DNA from: Clostridiales bacterium
GTDB lineage: Bacteria; Bacillota; Clostridia; Christensenellales; Aristaeellaceae
Reading direction: 5' to 3'
Assembly (NCBI GenBank): GCA_015056205.1
Contig: SVGS01000002.1
Span: 142,856 to 206,855 of the forward strand
Length of the DNA: 64,000 nucleotides
In this document: positions 34,035 through 41,768 of the stretch, piece by piece
Position numbering within the stretch: the first letter of the stretch is position 1
Layout: every line of letters begins with the position of its first letter
Position numbers and translations under genes: made by a program
Notes under the pieces: model-generated
What the model saw: only the letters and a program-made list of their open reading frames with translations
Database searches by the model: none
Told to the model about the DNA's origin: nothing

Positions 34035-35602
34035 ACACCGATGTCATGAACCTTTCCTCCGCGCCCCATCTTCGGGACCGGTGGACCACGCCCTTCATCA
34101 TGCGGGTGGTTTTCCTGAGCCTGCTGCCAACCACCGTCGTCGGCATCGTCGTTCACGGATGGCACGCGGCGGCGATCATCCTGCTGAGCATCGTCAGCGC
34201 GGTGCTGTCGGAAGCGGTTTTCTGCAAAATCTGCCGGAAGCCCCTGACCGTCTGGGACGGCAGCGCCGTCATCACCGGCCTTTTGCTGGCGCTGAGCCTG
34301 AGTCCCTCCACCCCGCTCTATATTCCGGTCATCGGTTCCGTCTTCGCCATCGTGGTCGCCAAGTGCTTCTTCGGCGGCCTGGGCAAAAACTTCATCAACC
34401 CGGCTCTGGCCGGCCGCTGCTTCCTGCTGATCAGCTTCGGCCGGGCGATGAGCACCTTCGCTGTGGACGGGGTTTCCTCCGCCACCCCGGTGGCTGAACT
34501 GGCCGCGGGCAACGCAGTGGATCTTACCGGCATGTTCCTGGGAACCAGCAACGCGGTCATCGGGTCCAGCATTCTGGCCCTGCTGGTCGGCGGCCTGGTG
34601 CTGTGGAGCATGGATATCATTCACGGCCAGATCTGCTTCAGCGTGCTGGGAGCCTTCACGGTGTATCTGGGGCTTTTCGGCGGACAGGGTTTTGATCCCC
34701 TGTATCTGGCGGCTCATCTGTGCGGCGGCGGCGTGGTCATGGGCGCCTTCTTTATGGCGACGGACTATGTAACCAGCCCGGTCAGCCGCCTGGGGCAGTT
34801 TATTTACGGCTCCGTGATCGGTATCCTGGGCGCGATGTTCCGCCTCCACGGCTCCGCCGCGGACTCCTTCAGCTACAGCATCATTATCGGAAACCTGCTG
34901 ACGCCCCTCATCGACACCTATATCGTCCAGAAACCCTTCGCCTACCGCAAAAACGCGCTGCGCGGCCTGACGGCGGACAAGCGCCCCCTCTGGCAGCGGA
35001 TTCCGAAGCCGGTTATCGCGCTGGTCGTGATCACAATTCTGGCCGGCCTGGCGCTGAGCGGCGTTTATACGGTGACCAAGGATACCATCGACGCGCAGCA
35101 GGAAGAAGCACGGCTGGCCAGCTACAAGGTGGTCTGCTCCGGGGCGGAAACCTTTGAGGCGATTCCCGCCGCGCAGGAAGCCATCGGGCAGCTGGCCGGC
35201 GGAACCTACGGCTCCTCCTTCGGCCGCGTCACCATCAACGAAGCCTACGCCGGCAAAACCGCCTCGGGCGAACTGGCCGGCTATGTGCTGAGCGTGACCA
35301 GCGCCGACGGCTTTGACGGAAACATCACGCTGGCCCTGGGCCTGACGCCGGAAGGCGCCGTCACGGGCATCAGCTTTACCCAGCTGACGGAAACGCCCGG
35401 CATGGGCATGCGGGCGGATGAGGACAGCTTCAAGAGCCAGTTCACCGGCAAGAACGCCGTGCTGAAGCTGGTCAAGGGCGACGTCTCCGCCGATAACGAA
35501 ATCGCCGCCATCTCCGGCGCCTCGATTACCAGCGGCGCGGTCACAAACGCGGTCAGCGCCGGTATTGACTTCTGGCAGAATATCATCAGGGAGGCGAAAT
35601 GA
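34031..35602 (+). CDS. rnfD-rnfG: Fused RnfD-RnfG membrane flavoprotein
   Basis: 523 residues combining two normally separate subunits. Residues 1-325 are RnfD: eight to ten helices and a VSSATPVAEL motif, whose Thr is the usual covalent FMN site. After a linker (about 325-340), one helix (VIALVVITILAGLALSGVY) leads into an extracytoplasmic RnfG domain with the FMN motif SGASITSGAV near 495-505. Canonical motif is SGAT, so here the acceptor would be Ser. RnfD of other organisms is about 320 residues and RnfG about 200, so the sum fits and no separate rnfG exists in the operon. Fusion order matches the usual rnfD-rnfG gene order. The frame is continuous with no sign of error. Confidence 0.9.
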   Translation: MNTDVMNLSSAPHLRDRWTTPFIMRVVFLSLLPTTVVGIVVHGWHAAAIILLSIVSAVLSEAVFCKICRKPLTVWDGSAVITGLLLALSLSPSTPLYIPVIGSVFAIVVAKCFFGGLGKNFINPALAGRCFLLISFGRAMSTFAVDGVSSATPVAELAAGNAVDLTGMFLGTSNAVIGSSILALLVGGLVLWSMDIIHGQICFSVLGAFTVYLGLFGGQGFDPLYLAAHLCGGGVVMGAFFMATDYVTSPVSRLGQFIYGSVIGILGAMFRLHGSAADSFSYSIIIGNLLTPLIDTYIVQKPFAYRKNALRGLTADKRPLWQRIPKPVIALVVITILAGLALSGVYTVTKDTIDAQQEEARLASYKVVCSGAETFEAIPAAQEAIGQLAGGTYGSSFGRVTINEAYAGKTASGELAGYVLSVTSADGFDGNITLALGLTPEGAVTGISFTQLTETPGMGMRADEDSFKSQFTGKNAVLKLVKGDVSADNEIAAISGASITSGAVTNAVSAGIDFWQNIIREAK

Positions 35603-35603
35603 G

Positions 35604-36407
35604 ATGAAGAAGTATCTCGAACGGATAACCAACGGCCTCCTGAAGGAGAATCCGGTTCTGGTGCTGATGCTGGGCATGTGTCCGGCGCTGGCGGTATCCA
35701 CCCGGGCTCTGAACGGAATCGGCATGGGTCTGAGCACGCTGGCCGTGCTGGTGCTGAGCAATCTGGTCATCAGTCTTCTGCGGAAGGTGATTCCGGATCA
35801 GGTCCGGCTTCCCGCCTACATCGTGATCGTCGCCAGCCTCGTCACAGTGACGGAGCTGCTGATCAAGGCCTATCTGCCCAGCCTGTATGAATCCCTGGGA
35901 ATCTATATTCCCCTGATCGTGGTCAACTGCATCATTCTCGGCCGGGCCGAAGCCTACGCCAACAAGCATACGCCGCTGCTCTCCGTCATGGACGGCATCG
36001 GCATGGGGCTTGGCTTCACGGCCGCCCTGACCCTGGCTGGCGCCCTGCGGGAGCTGCTTGGAGCCGGTACCATCTTCGGGGCGCGGGTCATGCCCGCGGG
36101 CTATGAACCCATGCTGATCTTCATTCAGCCTCCGGGAGCCTTCATGATCTTCGCCCTGATCATCGCCGTAATGAACGCGATCGGGATTAAAACGCGGCAG
36201 CGCCAGCTGGTCGAAAGCGGCTGCGACGGAAACTGCGCCCTGTGCGCCACGGGCTGCGATCAGCCGAAAGCCGCCGCGGCTCAGCCGGCCGGAAAAATCA
36301 CGGAGGCTCCGAAGGCCGTCAGTCCGGCCGGAGCCCAAAAGGCTGAAGCGAAACCGATTGAAACAAAACCGGCTGATGCGAAGAAGGAAGGGGGTGTGGA
36401 AGCATGA
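35604..36407 (+). CDS. rnfE: Rnf complex subunit RnfE with a Cys-rich tail
   Basis: Membrane subunit of the Rnf pump, 267 residues; start ATG at 35604 (GGGAGG upstream), one base after the fusion gene stop. Six helices in residues 1-200, with the family motifs ENPVLVLMLGMCPALAVS and VNCIILGRAEAYA. The C-terminus departs from typical RnfE (about 200-230 residues): four cysteines in CDGNCALCATGCDQ at about 212-225, then 45 residues rich in Ala, Lys and Pro. The end overlaps rnfA by four bases. Confidence 0.93.
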   Translation: MKKYLERITNGLLKENPVLVLMLGMCPALAVSTRALNGIGMGLSTLAVLVLSNLVISLLRKVIPDQVRLPAYIVIVASLVTVTELLIKAYLPSLYESLGIYIPLIVVNCIILGRAEAYANKHTPLLSVMDGIGMGLGFTAALTLAGALRELLGAGTIFGARVMPAGYEPMLIFIQPPGAFMIFALIIAVMNAIGIKTRQRQLVESGCDGNCALCATGCDQPKAAAAQPAGKITEAPKAVSPAGAQKAEAKPIETKPADAKKEGGVEA

Positions 36408-36985
36408 ATCAGAGTCTGATCCTGATCATCGTAACCGGCGCCCTGATCAACAATGTGGTGCTGAACCAGTTCCTGGGCATCTGTTCCTTCCTGGGCGTCA
36501 GCAAGCAGATGAAGGCCTCCGTCAGCCTGGGAGGCGCGGTCATCTTCGTCATCACCATCGCCTCGGCCGTAGCCAGCCTGATGTATGATTACATCCTGAA
36601 GCCCCTGAATATCGAGTACATGCGCACCATCATCTTTATCCTGGTGATCGCCGCGCTGGTGCAGATCGTGGAAATGTTCCTGAAGAAAAAATCCCCCGCG
36701 GTCTATCAGGCGCTGGGAATCTATCTTCCCCTGATCACCACCAACTGCGCCGTGCTCGGTGTGGCGCTGAACAACGTGCAGGACGGCTACAATTTTATCC
36801 AATGCGTCGCCAGCGGATTCGGCACAGCCGTGGGCTATACCATCGCCATCGTACTGCTGGCCAGCATTCGCAGCCGGATCAACGAGAAGGACATTCCCGC
36901 TCCCCTGCGGGGCGCCCCCATCGTCATGATCGCTGCCGCCCTGATGTCCATCGCGTTCATGGGCTTCGGCGGTCTGAGTTTCTAA
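36404..36985 (+). CDS. rnfA: Rnf complex subunit RnfA
   Basis: 193-residue, six-helix membrane subunit; with RnfE it forms the membrane core holding the intramembrane 2Fe-2S cluster. Motifs INNVVLNQFLGICSFLGVS and LITTNCAVLGVALNN contain the conserved cysteines. ATG overlaps the rnfE stop; rnfB starts 16 bases after its stop. Confidence 0.96.
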   Translation: MNQSLILIIVTGALINNVVLNQFLGICSFLGVSKQMKASVSLGGAVIFVITIASAVASLMYDYILKPLNIEYMRTIIFILVIAALVQIVEMFLKKKSPAVYQALGIYLPLITTNCAVLGVALNNVQDGYNFIQCVASGFGTAVGYTIAIVLLASIRSRINEKDIPAPLRGAPIVMIAAALMSIAFMGFGGLSF

Positions 36986-37001
36986 GAGGAGGGTCCGGAG
37001 A

Positions 37002-37799
37002 ATGACCATTCTGAGTACGACCCTGGTGATTGCCGCGGTGGGACTGATCGTCGGCTGCGGCCTGGTGTTCACCGCGAAAAAATTCGCCGTGAAAGTGGAT
37101 GAAAAGGAAAGCGCCGTACGGGCCAAGCTGCCCGGCAACAACTGCGGCGCCTGCGGCTACGCCGGATGCGACGCGCTGGCAGGCGCGATCGCCCGGGGCG
37201 AGGCGCCGGTCAATGCCTGCCCGGTCGGCGGAAGCCCCGTGGCAAAGGAAATCGGCGCCATCATGGGCGTGGACGCCGCCGATGTGGAGCGGAAGGTCGC
37301 CTTCATCGCCTGCAAGGGCTCCTGCGAGGTGACCAAAAATCAGGGCAACTATATCGGGATCCGGGACTGCCGCGCCGCCGTCATGAGCGGAATCAGCGTA
37401 ACGGACTGCAGCTATGGCTGCCTGGGCTTCGGCTCCTGCGCGGAGGTTTGCCCGGAAAACGCGATTGTGGTGAAGAACGGTGTGGCGGCGGTGAACCGGA
37501 ACCGGTGCGTGGGCTGCGGGCTGTGCACCAAAGCCTGTCCGCGGAAACTGATCAGCCTGATCCCCGTCAGCAAAGTCGTTCAGGTTCAGTGTTCCAATCA
37601 TGACAAAGGTCCCGCCGTGAAGAAGATCTGCTCCGCCGGCTGCATCGGCTGCACGCTCTGCGTCCGCCAGTGTGAATTCGGCGCCATGACCTTCGACGGC
37701 AACCTGGCCCGGGTGGACAGCGAAAAATGCACCCTCTGCGGCAAATGCGCCGCGAAGTGCCCCTCGAAGGTTATTACGACGACCGTCGGTCCGGTGTAA
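37002..37799 (+). CDS. rnfB: Rnf complex subunit RnfB, ferredoxin-like
   Basis: 265 residues: one N-terminal helix (residues 5-25), a 4Fe-4S domain with the NNCGACGYAGCDALAGAI motif, then four-cysteine ferredoxin motifs, CLGFGSCAEVCPENAI, CVGCGLCTKACPRKL, CIGCTLCVRQCEFGA and CTLCGKCAAKCPSKV. RnfB takes electrons from reduced ferredoxin. It ends the rnf block; nrfA follows after 17 bases with no terminator, tying the two. Confidence 0.95.
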   Translation: MTILSTTLVIAAVGLIVGCGLVFTAKKFAVKVDEKESAVRAKLPGNNCGACGYAGCDALAGAIARGEAPVNACPVGGSPVAKEIGAIMGVDAADVERKVAFIACKGSCEVTKNQGNYIGIRDCRAAVMSGISVTDCSYGCLGFGSCAEVCPENAIVVKNGVAAVNRNRCVGCGLCTKACPRKLISLIPVSKVVQVQCSNHDKGPAVKKICSAGCIGCTLCVRQCEFGAMTFDGNLARVDSEKCTLCGKCAAKCPSKVITTTVGPV

Positions 37800-37816
37800 A
37801 GGAAAGAGGAAACAGC

Positions 37817-39118
37817 ATGAATCATTTCGAAAAAAAGCAGTGGATCCGCCTGGCCTGCTGCGCGCTTGTCGTCCTGGCGGCAACCCTCTGGCTGTGCGGC
37901 GTATTCGGCGGCGGAAACGTCCGGTATCATCTGCGCAACCGGGGAAGCCTGGGGCCGCTGACGCGGGAGAACATCGCTTATCTGGATACCGCGGCTCCCG
38001 CGGCCACCGGGAAGGACGGAACGGTCAGCGCTTCCGACTGGGCGGAAACCTATCCCCGGATTGTGGCCACCATGGGGGACAACAGCAAAAACAGCTACGT
38101 CACCAGCTATCTGGAGCAGGATCCGTATCTGGTCAATATCTATGAAGGCTACGGCTTCGCGAAGGACTACGGCAGCGCCCGCGGCCATGCCTACACGCTG
38201 GAGGATGTGGCGAAAACGGAACGGCCCCATGCCAAGGCCAACTGTCTGACCTGCAAAACGCCGAACTTTGCCAAACTGGTGAACGATGAAGGCGTGGGGG
38301 TCTACAGCCGCCCCTTTGAAGAGGTCATGCCTCTGATGGAAGAAAACATCTCCTGCTATTCCTGCCACGGCAACGACGCGGGAAACGGCGGCGCCATCGT
38401 CATCACCCACAGCTATGTGCAGAAAGCCCTGGGGGATCAGACGGCTTCCGTCTCTCCCAGCGTGCTGAGCTGCGGCCAGTGCCATATCGAATACTATTTC
38501 ACCCCGGAAAACAGCGAAACCATGATGCCCTACCACAGCGTGGCGGAAATGACGCCGGAGGCGATCCTCGCCTACTATGACGCCATCGGCTTCAGCGACT
38601 GGACACAGCCAGGAACCGGCACGCCCATGCTGAAGGCGCAGCATCCGGAAATGGAGACCTTCCTGCAGGGCAAACACGCCGCCCTGCTGAACTGCGCCGA
38701 CTGCCATATGGCGCTCACGATGGATGAGGACGGCACGGTATACCACAGCCACTATCTGGACAGCCCGCTGAACGATCCCGCGCTGCTGGCCACCTGCGTC
38801 CGCTGCCACGGCGATACGGATATGAAGGCCATGGTGCAGAATCTGCAGGGCCGGATCACCGCGAAGGAAACGGCCGTCGGAAATAAGCTCAGCGCCCTGA
38901 AGGACAGGCTGACCGAGGCCGTGTCCGCCGAAAAGCTTTCGGACGAGGAACTGAACACCGTCCGGAAGCTTCATCGGGAAGCCCAGTGGTTCTTCGATTT
39001 CTGCTATGTGGAGAACAGCGAGGGCGCCCACAACAGCGAGCTGGCCATGCGCTGCCTGGAAACCTCGGAAAACCGAATTCAGGAAGCCATGAATCTGCTG
39101 GAAGGAAAAGCGTTTTGA
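37817..39118 (+). CDS. nrfA: Cytochrome c552 nitrite reductase NrfA (ammonia-forming)
   Basis: Six-electron reduction of nitrite to ammonium. 433 residues, N-terminal membrane anchor (about 9-28). Five heme motifs: CLTCK (143-147; the catalytic heme with Lys ligand), CYSCH (180), CGQCH (219), CADCH (293) and CVRCH (327). Catalytic-site neighbours are the canonical CGQCHIEYYF (Tyr) and MLKAQHPEMET (His). The anchor is uncleaved by appearance, so it is membrane-tethered outside the cell. No nrfH (tetraheme quinol dehydrogenase) is in the operon; the upstream rnf genes and downstream resB-ccsA frame it. Confidence 0.95.
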   Translation: MNHFEKKQWIRLACCALVVLAATLWLCGVFGGGNVRYHLRNRGSLGPLTRENIAYLDTAAPAATGKDGTVSASDWAETYPRIVATMGDNSKNSYVTSYLEQDPYLVNIYEGYGFAKDYGSARGHAYTLEDVAKTERPHAKANCLTCKTPNFAKLVNDEGVGVYSRPFEEVMPLMEENISCYSCHGNDAGNGGAIVITHSYVQKALGDQTASVSPSVLSCGQCHIEYYFTPENSETMMPYHSVAEMTPEAILAYYDAIGFSDWTQPGTGTPMLKAQHPEMETFLQGKHAALLNCADCHMALTMDEDGTVYHSHYLDSPLNDPALLATCVRCHGDTDMKAMVQNLQGRITAKETAVGNKLSALKDRLTEAVSAEKLSDEELNTVRKLHREAQWFFDFCYVENSEGAHNSELAMRCLETSENRIQEAMNLLEGKAF

Positions 39119-39123
39119 AAGCA

Positions 39124-39145
39124 TTGAGGCCCGAAAGGGCCTCAA
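39124..39145 (+). terminator. Hairpin between nrfA and resB, possible partial terminator
   Basis: TTGAGGCCC-GAAA-GGGCCTCAA, a nine-base-pair stem with a stable tetraloop, beginning five bases after the nrfA stop. The following TTGCTTG is only weakly T-rich, so it may attenuate rather than stop transcription, or protect the nrfA mRNA end. Confidence 0.6.
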
Positions 39146-39149
39146 TTGC

Positions 39150-40466
39150 TTGTCAGCGATCACGATGATGAAAGCACTGCGAAAAATCGGACGGTTCCTT
39201 TCTTCCATGCCCTTTGCCATCGGCCTCCTCTGCCTGCTGGCGGCCGCCTGCGCCCTCAGCAGCCTGGTGACCCAGGGGCAAAGCTATGACTGGTATGCGC
39301 AAACCTATGGCGAGCGGACCGCGGCCGTCATTCTGGCGCTGCACGCGGATGACGCCTATCACAGCGTCTGGTTCATCGCCATCAGCGGATTTCTGTGCCT
39401 GAATCTGCTGCTCTGCAGCCTGACCCGTCTGCCCGGCCTGATCCGGCGCGTCCGGGCCGGGCGGGATCCGCTCTCCCTCTCCGCCGGTGAAGCCACCGCC
39501 CGGGTTTCCGGCCTGCGGGATCCGGAAGCTTTCTTTCTGCGCCTGGGGCTGCGCCGGATCCGGAAAGGACAGGATCCGGAAGGCCGGGAGCTGCTGGCCG
39601 CGGCGCGGAACGCCGCCGGATACGCCGGTCCCTGGATCTGTCATCTCGGCGTACTGCTGCTGATCGCCGGCTTTGCCCTGGGGCAGATGACCAAACAGGA
39701 ATCCGCGGTCTGGGGCCTGCCCGGTCAGACCCGGATGATCGAAGGCACCACCCTGTCCGTAACCATCGACGATTTCCAGGCCGCCAGGGGGACCGCGGGG
39801 CAGGTATCCCAGTATACCACAGCCTTCACGGTAACGGATCTTTCCGACGGCCGCCGGGAAAGTGCGTCCGCGGCCGTCAACGCGCCCGCTTCTCTCTTCG
39901 GCCGTAAGTTTTATCAGAACAGCACCGGCTGGGGCGCGGATGTCCGCGTGCTGAAGGACGGCAAACCCTGCCAGCTGGAACCGCTCTGCGTCGGCGAGGG
40001 GCTGGATATCAGGGATAAGGAAGGCCTGACCGTTCTTCTCCGGGGTTTCTATCCGGATTACCGGCCCGGAGCAGGCGGTATCCCCGGAAACGCCTCCGAA
40101 GAAATCCGGAATCCGGCCTATCTGTATATGGCGGTCTATCAGGGCCGCGTTCTGGGAATGAACGTGCTGACCGCCGGGGAGGAACTGACCATCGATGAAT
40201 ATACCGTCACCTTTGAAAATCCCAGGCTCTATACCCTGCTGGCCGTGAAACAGGATCGGTTTACCCTGCTGGCGCTCCTGGGAGGCGCCGTCACACTGGC
40301 CGGACTGGGGCTGGCCCTGTATTTCAGGCCCGAAAAGCTTCAGGCTGTCCGGGAACCGGACGGTTCCTGGACCGCTGCCGGCTGGTGCAGAAAGGGCGGC
40401 GCACTGTACGAGGAACGCTTCCTCGCCGCCGCGAAGGAAGATACGAAGGAGGTGCATCCGGAATGA
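39150..40466 (+). CDS. resB: Cytochrome c biogenesis protein ResB (Ccs1)
   Basis: 438 residues; System II heme-lyase partner of CcsA. Helices near 20-40, 75-95, 165-185 and 375-395 with a large extracytoplasmic domain between the last two, as in ResB. The frame opens with TTG at 39150; ATGs at 39165 and 39168 are likely alternatives, but none has a visible ribosome site, so translation may depend on the hairpin upstream. Together with CcsA it would attach heme to NrfA; in Wolinella the fused homologue NrfI is dedicated to the CxxCK heme. Confidence 0.88.
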   Translation: MSAITMMKALRKIGRFLSSMPFAIGLLCLLAAACALSSLVTQGQSYDWYAQTYGERTAAVILALHADDAYHSVWFIAISGFLCLNLLLCSLTRLPGLIRRVRAGRDPLSLSAGEATARVSGLRDPEAFFLRLGLRRIRKGQDPEGRELLAAARNAAGYAGPWICHLGVLLLIAGFALGQMTKQESAVWGLPGQTRMIEGTTLSVTIDDFQAARGTAGQVSQYTTAFTVTDLSDGRRESASAAVNAPASLFGRKFYQNSTGWGADVRVLKDGKPCQLEPLCVGEGLDIRDKEGLTVLLRGFYPDYRPGAGGIPGNASEEIRNPAYLYMAVYQGRVLGMNVLTAGEELTIDEYTVTFENPRLYTLLAVKQDRFTLLALLGGAVTLAGLGLALYFRPEKLQAVREPDGSWTAAGWCRKGGALYEERFLAAAKEDTKEVHPE

Positions 40467-41278
40467 CGCAGGCTGAAAACATCCTCTTTGTGATCGTTCT
40501 GACAGGCTATGCGCTGCTGATGGGGCTGAATTTCGCCTTTCTGGCGCTGAAAAAGGAGAAGCTCGCTTCCATAGCCCTGATTCTCCAGACAGCCGTGCTG
40601 GCGCTGCATACTGTCATGCTGGTGCTTCGGGGCATCGCCGCCGGCCGGCTTCCCATGACCAACCAGTATGAATTCGCCTCCTGCTTTGCCTGGGCGCTCT
40701 GCCTGACCAGCCTGATTTTTATCCGCAAATACCGTTTCCCGGTTCTGGGCGCCTTCGCGGCGCCGGTCATCCTGCTGATGATCGGCTATGCCGCCATGCA
40801 GAGCCGCGAAATTCATGAGCTGATGCCCGCGCTGCGCAGCAACTGGCTCGCCTTCCATGTCAGCACCGCCATTATCAGCTACGGTTCCTTCGGGGTCAGC
40901 TTTGTGCTCGGACTGCTGGAGCTGGCCCGCGGCAGGATGAAAAAGGACGGCTTTCTGGATCAGCATATGCCCGCGCCGGAAAAGCTGGATCTCATTGCCT
41001 ACCGCAGCGTCAGCCTGGGAATGCTCTTTCTGACCATGACCATGCTGACCGGCGCGATCTGGGCGGAACAGGCGTGGGGCAGTTACTGGAGCTGGGATCC
41101 GAAGGAAACCTGGAGCCTCGTAACCTGGATTGTCTACGCGGTCTACCTTCACCTGCGTCTTCGGCGAAACTGGCGCGGACGGGCGGCCGCCATCTTTGCC
41201 GTCGTCGGCTTCATCTGTGTGATCTTCACTTATATCGGCGTCAATACTTTCCTGCCCGGCATTCACAGCTACGCCTGA
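40463..41278 (+). CDS. ccsA: Cytochrome c biogenesis protein CcsA/ResC
   Basis: 271 residues, about eight helices. The heme-handling WWD-type signature reads WGSYWSWDPKETWSLVTW at about 211-228, and flanking His residues are present (WLAFHVSTA, ending in GIHSYA). Start ATG overlaps the resB stop (ATGA) with AAGGAGG upstream. End of the rnf-nrf-ccs operon; no strong terminator was found after it. Confidence 0.94.
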   Translation: MTQAENILFVIVLTGYALLMGLNFAFLALKKEKLASIALILQTAVLALHTVMLVLRGIAAGRLPMTNQYEFASCFAWALCLTSLIFIRKYRFPVLGAFAAPVILLMIGYAAMQSREIHELMPALRSNWLAFHVSTAIISYGSFGVSFVLGLLELARGRMKKDGFLDQHMPAPEKLDLIAYRSVSLGMLFLTMTMLTGAIWAEQAWGSYWSWDPKETWSLVTWIVYAVYLHLRLRRNWRGRAAAIFAVVGFICVIFTYIGVNTFLPGIHSYA

Positions 41279-41294
41279 AGAATCCGTGATTTTC

Positions 41295-41323
41295 TTGCAA
41301 ATCCGCCCGATTTACGGTAGAAT
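41295..41323 (+). promoter_or_regulatory. Promoter of the RsbW-SpoIIE pair
   Basis: TTGCAA (41295-41300), 17 bases, TAGAAT (41318-41323), 43 bases before the ATG at 41367. Confidence 0.75.
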
Positions 41324-41366
41324 AAAAGGCGGTAAAAAACTGAAAGCGGTATGAGAGGAAAATATC

Positions 41367-41768
41367 ATGATTCTGGATGCATTGATCAGTAATCTGCCGG
41401 ATGTGCTGGCGTTTGTGGACGAGTCGCTGGAAAAACGGGATTGTCCCATGCGGGTTCAGATGCAAATTGATATCGCCGTGGAGGAGATTTTTGTCAATAT
41501 CGCTTCCTATGCGTATACTCCGGAGATCGGAAAAGCGGAAATCCTGATTCAGGAGGATCATGATCCCGAGGGAATCACCATCACCTTTATTGATACCGGC
41601 ATCCCCTATGATCCGCTCGCCAAGCCGGATCCGGATGTTACCCTTTCCGCCAACCAGCGTCAGATCGGCGGTCTGGGGATTTATATGGTGAAAAAGAGCA
41701 TGACGGACATGACCTACCGTTATGAGGAAAACCGGAATATCCTGACCATTCGGAAGGAGTTTGCCTGA
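41367..41768 (+). CDS. RsbW/SpoIIAB-type ATP-binding protein (anti-sigma factor-like)
   Basis: 133 residues, single HATPase_c_2 domain: N-box DIAVEEIFVNIASYAY, G1 box FIDTGIPYDP, G2 box GGLGIYMVKKSM. Such proteins are serine kinases that sequester sigma factors or other targets and are switched by phosphorylation of STAS partners. ATG at 41367 with GAGAGGAAA upstream; its stop TGA overlaps the ATG of the SpoIIE-type phosphatase, the usual antagonistic pairing. No STAS anti-anti-sigma or sigma gene is nearby. Confidence 0.9.
   Translation: MILDALISNLPDVLAFVDESLEKRDCPMRVQMQIDIAVEEIFVNIASYAYTPEIGKAEILIQEDHDPEGITITFIDTGIPYDPLAKPDPDVTLSANQRQIGGLGIYMVKKSMTDMTYRYEENRNILTIRKEFA

Noticed and set aside
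34031..35602. RnfD-RnfG junction as a sequencing error joining two genes
   Set aside because: Frame is continuous with a plausible linker and both domains complete; a lost stop codon cannot be wholly excluded.
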